Source of the DNA: Thelonectria olida
Taxonomy: Eukaryota; Ascomycota; Sordariomycetes; Hypocreales; Nectriaceae
Direction: 5' to 3'
NCBI GenBank assembly: GCA_020736575.1
Contig: JAGPYM010000003.1
Coordinates: 372,001-436,000, forward strand
DNA length: 64,000 nucleotides
The first letter of the stretch is position 1, and the number at the start of each line of letters is the position of its first letter. The notes under the pieces were generated by a model. That model was not told where the DNA came from and did not search any database. It saw nothing but the letters and a program-made list of their open reading frames with translations. This document shows, piece by piece, positions 22,650 to 33,880 of this stretch. The position numbers and the translations under genes were made by a program.

Positions 22650-24627
22650 CTAAAACAACACCTGGCTCGTAGTCGTCTTGGGCTCCTTGGTCTGCGGATG
22701 ACCAGCGGCAATCTCCTCCAGATGCGGCGCATCAATCATGTCCCACTTCTCCTGGTACTCTCGCTGCAGAGTCTTTGCGTCGGGGCTCTCGGCCACCCAC
22801 GCGGCCAGTCTCTTGTCGGGGAACGCAGCGTGGAGAGCCCAGTACACCAACGCGCTAGACAGGAAGCCGTAGAGATAGTTGAGGTAGTAGAGCTCCGTGG
22901 CGCCCGCGGGAACCGTCACCGAGGTGCTGACGGCGGCTATGAAGCCGGGCAGACAAGGAGCGACGCCGATAATCCACTGCACGCGTTAGACGAGTCAAGA
23001 AATGATACACCGATGAACATACCGCAATGGGCGCCCGCCAGTTGATGCCCGAGTTGTACCAGTACAAACTATCCTTGTTGCCGACGTAGAGGTCGTCAAT
23101 GTTCATCTTTTGCTTGGTCACAATCACATAACTGGAAACCATCAGACCCGTCATGGGAGCGAGGAAAACTCCGTAGCCAGACAAGACGGTCAAGAAAGTA
23201 GTCGCCGTGTTGACCAGTCTCCACGGATTCACAATAGGACTGAGAATGGCCGTAATGTAGGCCCCCCTGCGAATGTTGAGCCATCGAGGAAACACCGACG
23301 CCAGATCGATGCCGCCAGCCAGGCCGTTTCCTGGCAGATTGCTGCCCATCTGCGAAATGACCAGAGCCAAGCCGGAAAAGAAGAGAGCGGCGCGGGTTCC
23401 AGGCGTGTTGTCGTTTTCAAGCAGACGCACAAACAGTGTGGGAGGGTTCCAGACAGCCTCGCCGCCCATTCGCTTCTGCGTCGCTGCCGTGACGAGGATG
23501 CCAATGATGGAGGCAAGGATGCCGTACAGAGGAAAGGCCACTGCCTGGCCGTAGATGGCGTGCATCGGACGCCTGGAGAGACGAGCGTAGTCGTTTTGGT
23601 TGAGGATGCCGGCCGCAATGGATCCAACGGTCGACATGATGCCGTACACCATGAGCCATGCCACGCTGTTTGGCCCGCCGGTCAACGGGAGCACATTCTC
23701 AGAGTCCAGCGTGGCGCCGAAACCATCGGATCCCATCGTGGCCAGCGCCCAGATGAGCAGCACAATGAAGAAGACAATGGTGACGGAGCTGGCAAAGTAG
23801 AAGAAGTTTTGCAGGCGATGTGGCCGAATCCACAGCAGCGGCAGACTGACGATGCAGAATATAAAGTACGAAACAAACTGGGCCGTCGTCATGCCCGTGT
23901 CGGCAGGGATGTGGTTGGGAATATGGTCCTCGAGCTTGGGGTCCCAGGACAGCAGCATCAGATACAGGCACTGCCCGCCGACCCACGACTGGAAGCCATA
24001 CCAGACTGACGGGTTAGCATGAGCAGCAAGCCGTCAGGCCATCAACTCACCAAACGACAGGAAAATACGATTCCAGATGGTAAACTGGGATCCCCAGATG
24101 CCCCACACGGCTCGACTAAAGACGGGGAAACCAACTGAAGCATGTCAGCATTGCGTGCATGTTGGCTGATCCCGGCAGATGCACGTACTGTGGTAGTAGG
24201 CTCCGGCCATGGAAGCAAGAAGCAGAGCTCCAGTGGCTACAAAGTTGCCCACGACGATGGCTGCAGGTGTCAGACGTGTCATGCATGATGCAACGGGAGA
24301 GGAGAGTACCAATGATGGCCTGCCACCAGGTGAGGCCCAGGGGAATCAGTGCACTTCCCGTCAGGTAGGTTGCAATGTTGCAGTTGATGAGTAGCCCTTT
24401 GAACAGTCAGCATGGCCCGGCGGGGAGCGGGTGGGTGGTGTACAAAAGTTGTGGTACGCGAGAAAGGTCCACGTGCGCCTCTCGGCCTCGACGGGGCGGA
24501 CATCTTCGTTCTGAGTTGTCATTAGCAATTGACGAGTCTTGGAATGCTGGGCCAAGAGATGCGGGCATACAATCCATTGAGATCCGTGGGGCAGCTCGGC
24601 GCGCTTGACGAGTTCCTTCAAGCCCAT
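22650..24627 (-). CDS. NCS1 nucleobase/allantoin/hydantoin-type permease
   Basis: Seven exons (24627-24571, 24510-24444, 24396-24310, 24260-24189, 24134-24051, 24005-23023, 22976-22650) close to 558 residues. Features include NEDVRPVE and WTFLAYHNFW at the start of the membrane core, then IGFPVFSRAVWGIWGSQFTI, WYGFQSWVGGQ, NQNDYARLSRR and YWYNSGINWRAP, the standard fungal Fur/Dal-type NCS1 landmarks, with about 12 membrane segments. NCS1 carriers are cation symporters for uracil, allantoin, hydantoin or related ring compounds. The divergent neighbour is a hydantoinase/oxoprolinase-like protein, so import of a hydantoin, oxoproline or purine-derived ring is a reasonable inference, not proven. 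Confidence 0.94.
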
Positions 24628-25234
24628 GGTGAACCGGAAGACACGGACGGACACAAAAGGGGAGAAAAATGCTGCGTCTCAGGTGTCGATCTGCAGGTAC
24701 GCGCAATGCGATGCGAACTGATCGATGAGATGCAGATGCGCTCGGCGTGATGGATTCGCCTTTAAAGACGACGCGGATAGTAGTATATCATCCACCCAGA
24801 TAGTCAACAACGATAGTCGAGCCGGTAGTTGAACGACGGGACGGGACGGGAGGAGTCATGAGAAAGGAGCAAGACTTCAGGGACGGGGATGGAGACGGGT
24901 ATGCGGAGAGATCGGCCAAGTATCAGTGCGATAGGAGTAGGTAGCGTCGGGGAACGCGACAATAGCATGATTCTTCTCCACACCTCGGCCAACCCCCTGT
25001 CGTCGGCCAAGTGGGAATAAGGACTCGAGAGGCACATGGCAATGTCCTGTTGGAGAGGAGAAAAGAGGTCGGAGGAGAGAATGGCAACTGGGCTGATGGA
25101 GATCTGAGCTGCGTCCAACGATGGAGTATTAAACTAGCAGCACCTCTGCCTTGCCTTGTGATATATAGACCGCAGACGAGGCTGCCTGGGCGAGAGACGG
25201 ACTGCACCTCTCAGGAAACGGCAGAGTAGTAAAC
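24628..25234. promoter_or_regulatory. Divergent promoter with GATA sites (NCS1 permease / hydantoinase)
   Basis: 607 bp between two start codons. GATA cores lie at 24776-24779, 24799-24802, 24812-24815 and 24930-24933; three of the four fit the HGATAR consensus of AreA/NIT2-type nitrogen regulators. A TATA-like TATATA at 25162-25167 lies about 70 bp before the hydantoinase ATG. Shared nitrogen-responsive control is inferred. Confidence 0.6.
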
Positions 25235-28200
25235 ATGTCCCTCTATCGTATCGGCGTAGACGTCGGCGGCACAAACACCGACGCCGCCATCCTCGACATC
25301 AGGGCCTTTGACTCGCCCGGCCGCGGCGTGCTGGCCTCGCACAAGGCGTCGACGACGCCGGACATTACCAGCGGCATCGAGGCTGCCATCCGCGCCGTGC
25401 TGCAGTCGTCGGCCGTCGATCAGAACCGCGTCCTCAGCGTCACCATCGGCACCACCCACTTCATCAACGCCCTCGTCGAGGCCGACGCAAGGAGACTAGA
25501 CCGCGTCGCCGTCGTGCGTCTCTGCGGCCCCTTTACGCGGCAAATCCCTCCCTTTTCCGACTTTCCCGTTGGTTTGCGCGGCATCCTCGACGGCGGCGCC
25601 TATTATCTGTCCGGGGGTCACGAAATAAATGGCGACGAGATTGCGCCGCTGGACCCCCAGCAAATTAGAGACGCTGCGCGGCGGATTGTTGCGTCTGGCG
25701 TCGAGGCCGTTGCCCTGGTCGGCATCTTCTCCCCCCTCGACGTCGAAGGGGCGCACGAGGAGAAGTGCAAGGAGATGTTGCTGCGAGAGGCGCCCGGCCT
25801 TCGCGTTGTATGCTCTCACGACATTGGGCCAACAGGCCTTCTCGAGAGGGAAAACGCCACCATTCTCAATGCCGCCATCCTCAGGACCGGCCACCGCGTG
25901 AAGCGAGGCTTCAAGCGAGCCATGGCGCGCCTGCGGCTCTCGTGTCCCGTGTACCTGTCCCAGAACGACGGAACCCTCATCGACGCTGACACGGCTGCTG
26001 AGTATCCCATCAAGACGTTTGCCAGCGGCCCGACCAACAGCATGACGGGCGCGGCGTTTCTGGCGGGCATCGACCACCAGAAGAGCTCGGAGACCGAAAC
26101 GGCTGCGGCAGAGCCTCAGGTGCTGGTCGTCGACATAGGCGGCACCACCACCGACGTCTGCGCCCTCCTCCCCTCTGGCTTCCCTCGCCAGGCCCCCGGC
26201 TTCGTCGAGGTCGGAGGCGTTCGCACTGCCTTTTCCATGCCCGAAGTCGTATCCATTGGCCTGGGAGGCGGCAGCAAGGTCCGGGTCGATGCGGCCACAG
26301 ACAAGGTTGCCGTTGGGCCCGGGTCCGTCGGTAATTTCATCCAGACGCAGGCCAAGGTGTTTGGCGGCGACACGCTGACGGCGACGGACGTGGTCGTGGC
26401 CATGGGCAAGAGCCAGCTGGGCGACCCTGGCCTGGTCAAGGACGTCCCCCCGGCAGTTGTCGAGAGCGCCCGCGGCGAGATGAAGAGGATCCTGGAGCGT
26501 GTGATTGAGCAAATGAAAGTTTCCTCGGCACCCGTGCATGTCCTGTTGGTCGGCGGCGGAGCGCTGCTGGTGACGGACGAGCTGGACGGTGTCGATGAGT
26601 GCATCCGCCCAATTCACCAGGGCGCTGCGAATGCCGTGGGCGCCGCCATTGCAAAGGTGTCTGGCGACATTGACATTGTCGAGATTCCCGACGGCCGCCC
26701 TGAGAACGACGTGATTGAGGCTGCGCGGCAAAAGGCGATTGACCTAGCGGTGCAAAAGGGGGCTGCGCGCGAGGACGTCAAGATTGTCGAGATCAACAAG
26801 ATGCCGCTGCAATACATGCACAACGGCGCCATTCGCATTCAGATCCGCGCTGTCGGTCGTCTTTCTATTCCCGATGACTTGACGCCTCCGACATCGCCTC
26901 CCATGACCGACCTGGACGAGGGAGAAGACGAGGATGAGGGCGAAAAGAAGAGCATCCCCAACGCCCTGGAGCCAACGACGAAACCATCTTTGCACGTCGA
27001 TCTCGCGACATACCGTCCCGACGTGCGAGACGGCGTCTGGTACCTATCAGAGATCGACCTGGAGCTCATGTCTACCGGATGCGGCGTCCTCGGCACTGGC
27101 GGCGGCGGCCCAACGCACCACGAGTACCTCAAGGGCCTGCACTCGCTGCGATCCAATCCCGCCGGCAAGATGCGGGTGATTTCGCCCAAGGCGCTCAAGG
27201 ACACTGACACGGTGTGCTTTGGTTCCTGGTATGGAAGCCCGAGTGTGATTAACGAGCGCATTGCGAGCGGCACCGAGATTGCTGCCGGTGTCGAGGCCGT
27301 CAACAAGGTCATGGGCATTACGTCGTTCGAGGGCATGTTCATCGACGAGATGTAAGTTCCACACGGCATGGCATGGTGGCAATGCTAACTGGAGCAGCGG
27401 AGGCGGAAACGGCATGAGTGCCTTTCCAACGGGCGTTCACTTTGACGTGCCCGTTATTGACGGCGATGCCATGGGACGAGCCTATCCCACCATGTACCAC
27501 GGTAAGCCCCTGGCGATTCCCGCCGAGTCTACAGATTATTCTAACAGCCTTAGCAACCTTTAGTGTGTACGGTCACTCATTGGCTCCCTGCGTCCTCGCC
27601 GATGCCAGGGGAAACTCGTCGGTTGTCATGGTAAGGCCCCCGTCGAATGATGAAGCATCGCTGACCTGAGTAGAACACCGATTCTCCCATGCGACTGGAG
27701 CGCATCCTACGAACTACAGCCATTGAGCTTGGCCTGGGATGTGCCGTGTGCGCAAAGCCCTTGCCGGGCTCCGTCATCAAGTCGCACGGCGTTCCCAATA
27801 CCGTGTCGTTGGCGTGGTATCTAGGCCGTGCTGTGCACCTCGCCCGGCGCAACAAGATTAACTACGTGGATGCCATTGTGAGTTGCATCAGCACCCCAAC
27901 GACCCTCCATTCTGACTTGTTAGTTTGATGTTTGCGCGGGCAAACTCCTATTCACCGGCAAGATTGTCGACGTGCGCCGATACATTGGCGGCGGCTACAC
28001 CATGGGCGCAGCCATCATCGCTCCTCTCAAGGACGAAGACCGCGACCCCTCCAACACGAGCAGGCAGACGGTTCCGACGGACAGACATATGACGATTCCC
28101 TTCCAGAACGAATACCTGTACGCAGCTCTCACCGACGCAGCCGGCACGGAAGAGACGCAAGAGGTGGTGTGTACAGTTCCCGACCTGATCTCGATTCTCG

Positions 28201-28406
28201 GACAGGACGGCGAGGCGATTGGATCTCAAGACTTGCGATATGGCCTGAGGGTGAATGTGATTGCTCTGCCGGCGCATCCGCTATGGAAGACGGACAAGGG
28301 CATGAAGGTCGGCGGGCCGGAGAATTTTGGCTTGAAGATGGGCTTTGTGGGCGTCAACGATGCGTTTGTCGAGTCGCGGAGTGTGATTGATGAGTTTGGA
28401 CAATAG
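25235..28406 (+). CDS. Hydantoinase/oxoprolinase family protein with C-terminal DUF917
   Basis: Five exons (25235-27351, 27398-27501, 27554-27630, 27674-27877, 27924-28406) give 994 residues. Residues 1-~190 are the hydantoinase A N-terminal domain with the ASKHA phosphate-binding loop (RIGVDVGGTNTDAAIL). The second half of that fold has VVDIGGTTTDVCALLPSGF and LGGGSKVRV. From about residue 590 a DUF917 domain begins (STGCGVLGTGGGGPTHHEY), running through GYTMGAAIIAPL to the end. An acidic linker (DLDEGEDEDEGEKK) joins the two. Family members hydrolyse hydantoin- or oxoproline-like amide rings, often with ATP; the two-domain fusion is common in fungi, without an assigned substrate. Pairing with NCS1 and GATA sites points to nitrogen scavenging. 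Confidence 0.93.
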
Positions 28407-29047
28407 ATTAATGATGTATGAGTTATGATAGATGAGATATATGGCTCCTTACTGCTTCCATCGAATGGCCACCTTTGGAACTCACTGCTATGCATGCGAT
28501 GGTCAACTACTCATTCTCCCGCCATCGCGCTCGAAGGACATCACTTCCCGTCTGTGACGGGAATACCGGAGACGCCAATGCACTCTTGTCGTATTCACAC
28601 AAGCTAAAGAGCCATGTGACTGCACACGTCCATCACCACGTCATTCAGTTCCATGGTATTGTGCGGGACCGCAGCTCATCCCGTGCCTCATGCAGAAGCG
28701 GGCGCGGCTCCGCATTGCGGCATTGCCATCATGTGCCGGCCGGGGATTCCTGAGATGCGGAGAGAAAAGACGATCGCTGTAGAGTAGGATACGGTCTGGG
28801 GAAATGCGGAGAGAATAGATGTGGCTATGGACGGGGATGCCGTCTGGGGGATTGCGGAGTGATTGTATCTATTGGGATATAGGCCATTATGGGATGAGAC
28901 GCGCTATGGCTATGCCTCAGGATCTAGGAGAGGTCATATTGATCATGATATTGCGGCCTGGAGACGTGACGCGGGATAGTACTGTATTCCTAAATGTAGA
29001 GCTTCTGTAAGCTGTCCAGTAGTAAATGGTGCTTTTCTTTGTACAGA
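28407..29047. other. Intergenic between convergent genes, containing a tandem repeat
   Basis: 641 bp. Apart from the repeat at 28755-28866 no gene or RNA is recognised. Confidence 0.5.
28755..28866. repeat. Imperfect 48-49 bp tandem repeat, about 2.2 copies, with TGCGGAG motif
   Basis: Copies begin at about 28755, 28804 and 28852 (third partial). Each opens with [at]TGCGGAG, and the full copies end in gtctgggga/gtctggggg. An inverted pair (CTCCGCA / TTGCGG) sits just upstream at 28708-28720. TGCGG is the AlcR half-site type, and an AlcR-like gene ends 180 bp away. Confidence 0.7.
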
Positions 29048-31564
29048 TCACCTCTGCAATCCATCCGACGCCACCGAAAGAACTTCTGCTATCTTCCTCG
29101 CCATGTCCGATTTCTTGCCCAAAAGCCACAAGGCCTTGATGCATTCCTCCGCCCTCTCCAAGCTATCCGTGAAATCCTCGCTATGTCCAAGCGTGCGCCT
29201 TGCATATCGCAGAGACTCGTCTGCCTCGCCGAGGAGAATGACGGAGGCTTTACTGAACGCCCTGATGAGAATCATGGTCCACGGCTCTGTCAGAATCGTG
29301 CCTTCGTTGACTGCGTGGTGGAACTCTGGCAACTGTGGCGGTGTGTTTGTCTCCTCGGGGGGTGTTGCGACGCTGGCTAGATCAGAGAGCTCTCTCACGC
29401 TCGATTCCCTGATCCTAGACGCCATTCTGCTGCTGGCTCGACTCTGAACATCGACATCGACCCCTATGCCGTGTTCGTCGACAAACTCGATGAGGTCGGC
29501 CAGCATCAAGGCCGCTAGATGCCAATGCGCCGATATACAGACGAACCAGCCTTGGATCCTCGGCGGCACCGACTCAAACCGCTGCACGAGCTCTCGGAAG
29601 AACGACCCGTACGTCATGTTCCAGTAGCGATAGACAGACGTAGTGCTCCTGATGATCTCCTCGACCTTTTGACCGCGTCCGCCTTTTCGTAGAATGTTTT
29701 GCAGGTACGACACGTGTCTGAAGAGGAGAACCTTGACCGGAGCCGACTTAGTGACTGCTTCGGCGGCTGTTTCGTACGAACAGGGCCAATGGAGGAACTG
29801 GCCTGGCTGACTGAGGTTGTCTTGGATAAAGACGTCAACCTTCCACCGCCCGCTCGACGTCTCGTCTGGCTCTGGGACTTCCTGCACTGACGTGTGCTGG
29901 CAGTCTTCGTCCGACACGACGACTGGCCGCTCGTTCATCGACGAGGAAACCGTGTCAAACATGACGGTTAGCCAATACAGGAGGCCAATGGTGGCATTGT
30001 CCTCGACGCTCATGGAGGGTTCGTTGCTGCGGTTTCCGGTGGTGCTCAGACCTCGCCTCGACGAGTCATATTTGTACTTGAGGGCGTGCATTTTCCGAGC
30101 TGCTCTCTCCATGTACGTTGGGGGCCCCTCCTTTGAGATGATGGCGTTGATCTGGGCCATTGCCGACGTCTTGATGTGGCTCCCGCCTCGGCGAGAGAAC
30201 ATTGCTGGATCAATGACGCTCGGGTGGTCGTCGTTTGCCCAGGGCTTTTGCGTCAGCCCAAAGATGAGCTCTGCGCACACGACTCTGTAGGATTCCAGGT
30301 CCGAGACCTCCTGCAGGGCTCTCTGGGCCTGGTCCCAGAAGTGGCGCTGGAGATTGCGGTCAAACTCTTCACTCATTTCGGAAGCGAGCTCCTCTGCCAG
30401 ATCATCGGCGACATCCCTCCCGTCCGCGTACCGCCGTCTTTGTCGGCGACTCCCTTGGGCCCACTGTGTCGCAAACGCCATGATGGAGAGGTGAAGGGCT
30501 CGTTGAGCTGCCTGGTCCTCGCAACGAGCCATTTGGATCATCCTCGTCGACTGCGCGACTCGATCGAGCTTGATGGTGCGTCGGTATATCCTGTTGGACC
30601 ACGACGGGCCCCATTCGCGCTGGAGGTTTGCATTGGTGGCCAGGTCTGTGCTCCGACGCTGTGGTTTGTACGGACATGTGACTTCCGTCAGCCAGCACGA
30701 GAGGTTGTGCTCCAGGACGTCGTGATAGATTTGGAGGAGGTTGGTTGAGATGAGCTGGTTGTTTGATCGCGCCATCATGGTTTGGTCAATCGAGAATGGC
30801 GAGAGGGAGCTGCTCTGGTTGCCGCTGGATCGACGGCGTCGTTTGGGCGGCAATGGCCCAGGGCGAGAGCGAGACACAGCGATTGATTGAGTGACTGCGC
30901 AATCTTGAAGAGGGTGCGACAAGGGCGAAAAGTCAAAGCCGGCGTCGCGCAGAGGGTCTGAGCAATCTGAAGGGCTGTCCATGACCCCAGCCAGGCACTC
31001 ATTCAGCAAGGGGCTGCGCTCGGCCTGCGACGTGCCGCCGAGCAAGTCATTGAGGCCCAGGGGATCCGATATGGCACCGGGTAGCTGGTCGAGTGAAGCC
31101 GGCATCGCAGAAAAGTCGAGGGTAGGAATAGTCAGATTCTGGAAGACGAGAGCCGGGAGAGTCACGTCGTGCAACAGCGACGATGCAGGCGCAGGATCGA
31201 ATTCTCCGTCTACCGAGTCCACCGGCGGCCACGATGAAGCGGCGTCAATGTCAGTTCTCTGGCGCTTGGGCATGGCATTCCTGGCGCGACTTGTAGAGGT
31301 GGACGAGGCCATGGAGAGAGTGGCTCCCGATTGAAGCTGAGAGCGCGCCCATTCCATTGTGCATGTTTTCTTGGTGCGGGTGCAATACGAGCATGGCCTC
31401 CGATGCGGATCAACTGAGAGTGTTAGCTGTTGTTGCCAGTATTATTGGTCAGTGGACTCACCGGGTTCGTCTGAAGCTGATTGACGACGCGACAGTGACA
31501 ATGGCGGCGCGTCGCAGGCTCTCTTGGACTTGCGACACTGATCGCAGGAGTGTTGGCGCCTCAT
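29048..31564 (-). CDS. Zn2Cys6 transcription factor, AlcR / acr-2-like
   Basis: Two exons (31564-31462 and 31413-29048) give 822 residues. The zinc cluster begins at residue 6: CDQCRKSKRACDAPPL, a ~20-residue insert, then CSYCTRTKKTC followed by TMEWARSQ; an intron lies inside the insert. The long gap between third and fourth Cys plus the W-x-RSQ follow-on resembles AlcR and the Neurospora acr-2 type. Later landmarks are LLQIYHDVLEHNLSCWLTE and CPYKPQRR, then helical MHR-like segments. It is a nuclear regulator; targets are unknown. Convergent with the hydantoinase gene and 414 bp upstream of the next gene's stop. The family resemblance is judged by eye, so the specific subfamily is tentative. 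Confidence 0.9.
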
Positions 31565-31977
31565 GGTGGATATATCAGCGATGCGAACAAGAGATCACGC
31601 CAGACGCCGGTATCACGTCTCATCCAACGTCTCACTGACTGCAAGAAGAGAGAGAGAGGACAAGTCAGAGGCTTCGTTGAGGCGTCTTATGGGCCTCCCC
31701 CGCTTCCCCGCATTATCCTGGTCTCTTCTTACAGATGGGTCAGCAGACTTGACCAGATATGGAACAGGGAGGCTTTGAGTGGATGGTGATCCGGGCTGAA
31801 GGAAGAGGCCTGTTTGTGCCTGGAGGAGATTGAGTCAGGGAGAGGGCATCGCGAGGGCGGTACTTAGAGGCCTTATCATGAGTGCTGACTAAGCCGCTAC
31901 GGCATGGCATAGGTACCTTATTATGCAATTCACAAGAGTATCGGAGGCAGGCACCAAGCGCACGGAACAATTGCTAA
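31565..31977. other. Intergenic
   Basis: 413 bp: promoter of the AlcR-like gene and 3' flank of the hydrolase gene. It has CT-rich stretches and one CCCCGCA (TGCGG on the other strand) near 31705, nothing firmer. Confidence 0.45.
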
Positions 31978-33326
31978 CTAGTTAGGTAGTGTCTGCAATC
32001 CCTTATACACCTGGCTCTCCACGTCCACCCACAGCCCCAACACCTTTGCATCGGCAAATGGCAAGATCTGAGAGCTCACTATCCCTGCCACTCCCTTCTC
32101 TCGATCACACCACCACCACATATTCGGCAAGCCCGCCCAGTGCCCAGTGCTCCCCGAACGCCCCGTCGCTCCACCGTTGCTCAGCATAAACGTGAGACCC
32201 CAGCCCTGAGGTGGGTTTCCGGGGACTGGATACAGATCGGGGAGGGGGTGGGTGAGATCCTTCTTTGCCGCGGGGATGAACTGGCGCCCAAAGTCGGGGA
32301 ACTTGGGCACCTGATTGCGGAACATTTCGTCCACCGTGTCTTTCTTGAGAATCTGCGCCCCCGTGCGAGGGCATGTGCCGTCGTTGAGGAGGACAGCGAG
32401 GACCCCTGGATGCAGTCAGTCACCGTTGCTTTTGTGCGCACTGACAAAATAACTCACTGCAGTACTCCTGCGGCTTGGCAAACATGCCCGCGCCGCCGCT
32501 GTTGAACACGCCCGACGTCTCCGACTCGTTGTCCGGGTCGACCACAAGAGGCAGTCGGAGCAGGTGATCCCGCGGCTGCAGCGTGCCATCGGGGTCTCTG
32601 CTGTGCATGTACGCCAGCTTCTCCCGCATCGCTCTGCTAGGAATCATGGACATGTTTTTGAGCCCGAGCGGCTGGAACATGTGCTTTTGCATGTACCCGT
32701 TGAGCGAGAGGCCTGTTGCTCGCTCCAGTGCGATGCCGGCCCAGTCGAGGCCAAGCTGTGCCGTCAGCATCCCAGCCATCAAGCTCAAGTAATAGACTCA
32801 CTCCATACTCCCAACCCTCGCCGGGCTGGAAGAGCAAAGGCATCTTCACATCCTCAAACCTGCCCGAAAACTCATCGCCTCCCGCCGGGAAAGCCCAGTC
32901 CCTGAGCCGTTCATTGAAGAAGGTGTATCCGAATCCGGCCGTGTGCGTGAGCAGCATGCGCAGAGTTATCACACTTTTCTTCTCCACCAGTTTCCCATCG
33001 GCTTGCAGCACCTTGAGGTCCTTGAGCTCAGGACAAAGGTTCTCGAGGTGAGCGCCATCGTCAAGCTTCAAGATGCCGCGCTCGACAAGTTGCATGCAAG
33101 CAACGCCAGTGAGCATCTTGGTGCAAGACGCGATCCAGAAGATGTTGTCAAGCGTCATTGGCTCCGACGACGCAACGCCTCGTTTGCCCGTAGAGTGGGC
33201 AAACAGTTCGTTGCCATCTTTGCCAACGACGACGACTGTGCTTCCTGGGATGCCCGTCCTTGGGTCGGAGCAGGCTGCGTCCACGGTAGCCCGTAGCTGA
33301 GAGACGACTTGGACGCTGAAGGGCAT
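31978..33326 (-). CDS. Serine beta-lactamase-fold hydrolase/transesterase (class C-like)
   Basis: Three exons (33326-32802, 32755-32458, 32405-31978) give 416 residues. The active-site SxxK is S67-C-T-K70 in FWIASCTKM. The catalytic Tyr motif is WEYG (Tyr about 174), at the usual spacing, running on into LGLDWAGIALERATG. The third motif region is STGHWAGLPNMWWW. These features and the length match the fungal EstB/LovD-type esterase or acyltransferase group rather than true antibiotic resistance. No signal peptide is seen, so it is probably cytosolic. A TATTTAA-type TATA (minus strand) lies about 80 bp upstream of the ATG. It is divergent from a Baeyer-Villiger monooxygenase; together they could convert a ketone to an ester and cleave it. 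Confidence 0.92.
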
Positions 33327-33880
33327 GTTGATAAGAATAAAGACGAGTGAAGCTGGCTAGAATATGGTGTGGCGATCCCGGGCCTGCGAGCTGCGGCCAC
33401 GCATCTATTTAATACTCACCCACTGCCCACGACTCCGAGAGGTCGACTCGCCTGCATGAGACGGCCAAGAACCTCAGCCGTAAACCTTAACCACAACATC
33501 CTTGATCGTGCGGAGCCGTTTCCGCGACGTCAGTGAAGCTATTGCGGAAATGGCAACGACTCGGTTCCGCCGCCGCAAGTGATCGTCTTTGGTTGTTGTA
33601 CAGGTTTGCTGGCAGATGCAAAGCCGCAGCCACGGCCGCAACGCGTAGATCGATTCCCGCAGCGGATAGGCCTGCATTGCCGAATGTGCGGCGAGAATGC
33701 TGCATCACCTTGCAGGCAACATGCATGGGCTCGAGAATGCGTCGAGAGAAGACTCGACGAGATGCCGCAGGATAGCATGTGATGCAAGTGCATCTTCCAT
33801 AAATACAGGACCTTCTTCTTGGTATTGACATAACTCGCTGCAACTATCAAATTTCCCAACTACACACTAAAAACTACAAG
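33327..33880. promoter_or_regulatory. Divergent promoter (hydrolase / Baeyer-Villiger monooxygenase)
   Basis: 554 bp. TATA-like elements lie on each side: 33407-33416 (minus, for the hydrolase) and ATAAATA at 33799-33805 (plus, for the monooxygenase), each about 75-80 bp from its start codon. No coding ORF is supported. Confidence 0.6.

Noticed and set aside
23110..24009. 299-codon + strand ORF opposite the NCS1 permease
   Set aside because: Composition is that of a reverse-complemented membrane protein (Gln/Arg/His-rich); no domain.
25496..26731. 411-codon minus-strand ORF opposite the hydantoinase gene
   Set aside because: Antisense shadow; His/Arg/Gly-rich with no domain.
31978..33326. 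Antibiotic-resistance beta-lactamase
   Set aside because: SxxK and Tyr motifs are present, but length, absence of a signal peptide and the HWAG third motif fit fungal esterases/transesterases better.
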